The notes under the pieces are model-generated. The model was not told the origin of the DNA. It did not search any database and was given only the letters and a program-made list of their open reading frames with translations. 64,000 nt of DNA. It comes from an uncultured beta proteobacterium. Lineage in GTDB: Bacteria; Pseudomonadota; Gammaproteobacteria; Burkholderiales; Burkholderiaceae_C. Below, piece after piece: positions 63,864 to 64,000 of the stretch; the stretch's first letter is position 1, and each line of letters begins with the position of its first letter. The translations under genes were made by a program, and so were the position numbers. The stretch spans positions 23,004-87,003 of the forward strand of contig CAIVXG010000007.1 of NCBI GenBank assembly GCA_903909815.1. Direction: 5' to 3'.

Positions 63864-64000
63864 GTACGTCGAGTTCGTGTGGGACCAGACGGTGGCCACC
63901 TGGCTTGGATGTCACCGCCGCGCCTTTGAATGGTTTGCTTGCGTGCCGCGGCGCGTCATCATCGACAACGCCAAGTGCGCCATCGTCAAGGCCTGCGCTC
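63864..64000 (+). pseudogene. istA: Fragment of IS21-type transposase gene istA (continues past window)
   Basis: From the right IS end the frame reads QYVEFVWDQTVATWLGCHRR, then FEWFACVPRRVIIDNAKCAI, which is the conserved catalytic-core stretch of IstA from IS21-family elements, including the DNAK segment. The upstream part of istA is not on the other side of the insertion sequence, where an unrelated small gene lies. The copy is therefore broken, and an adjacent deletion or rearrangement has occurred. The 3' end is outside the window. Confidence 0.75.

Noticed and set aside
61881..63870. Target-site duplication around the insertion sequence
   Set aside because: Bases next to the two ends (ACTGAA and GTACGTC) do not match at any usual length.

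Overview
The window is GC-rich chromosomal DNA from a betaproteobacterium, most likely order Burkholderiales. The signs are a BPSS1780-type membrane protein, the MaoC–phosphotransacetylase fusion paired with ackA, the APH-type homoserine kinase, the nadD-rsfS-rlmH-maf-rng run and an MSHA-type pilus assembly cluster. About 60 kb is ordinary, densely packed core genome with many ATGA or TGATG stop/start overlaps. The last 3.5 kb (about 60.5-64 kb) is accessory DNA.

Layout. 0-6.6 kb: 3' end of a UvrD-type helicase, a secreted alpha/beta hydrolase, a two-gene ABC exporter, a BPSS1780-type membrane protein and thrB. 6.7-12.8 kb: an AraC-type regulator divergent from four translationally coupled genes (SBF-family transporter, NAD-dependent epimerase, exported beta-propeller with a CxxCH haem motif, MFS transporter). 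The pathway is not recognisable. 13-16.1 kb: small monooxygenase, then the pta-type fusion and ackA (acetyl-CoA to acetate, ATP-forming), preceded by an FNR-like box and a palindrome. 16-22 kb: polA, glutathione-dependent formaldehyde dehydrogenase, ZIP metal transporter, PfkB-type sugar kinase. 22-27 kb: tonB-like, exbB and two exbD genes on the minus strand, a decayed nucleotidyltransferase antitoxin gene, and dnaG. 27-32 kb: YgiQ-type radical SAM protein, TRAP transporter membrane subunits, tRNA-Pro. 32-35 kb: two glycosyltransferases and upp. 35-43 kb: yebC, purD, acyltransferase, hemF, nadD, rsfS, rlmH, maf, rng. 43-47.5 kb: cell-surface glycan genes (FkbM-type methyltransferase, two family 2 glycosyltransferases, msbA). 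47.8-51.6 kb: tolB-pal-cpoB, tcdA and tRNA-Lys. 51.8-58.7 kb: mshI-like to mshN. 58.7-60.2 kb: class I fumarase with an elaborate palindromic upstream region.

The accessory end holds small plasmid- or phage-type genes around a triple-nested palindrome. They are followed by a complete 1976-bp insertion sequence with perfect 28-bp terminal inverted repeats, and then a fragment of an IS21-type istA gene that runs off the window.

The best candidates for undescribed biology are: the four-gene AraC-linked operon with direct repeats 21 bp apart; the nested palindrome between divergent mobile-element genes at 61476-61571; the palindromic fumarase control region; a TonB-like protein with no recognisable TonB C-terminal domain, encoded with two ExbD proteins; and a small dispersed repeat family that forms the 3' end of one exbD. 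All functional calls come from reading the sequence; no database search was run.
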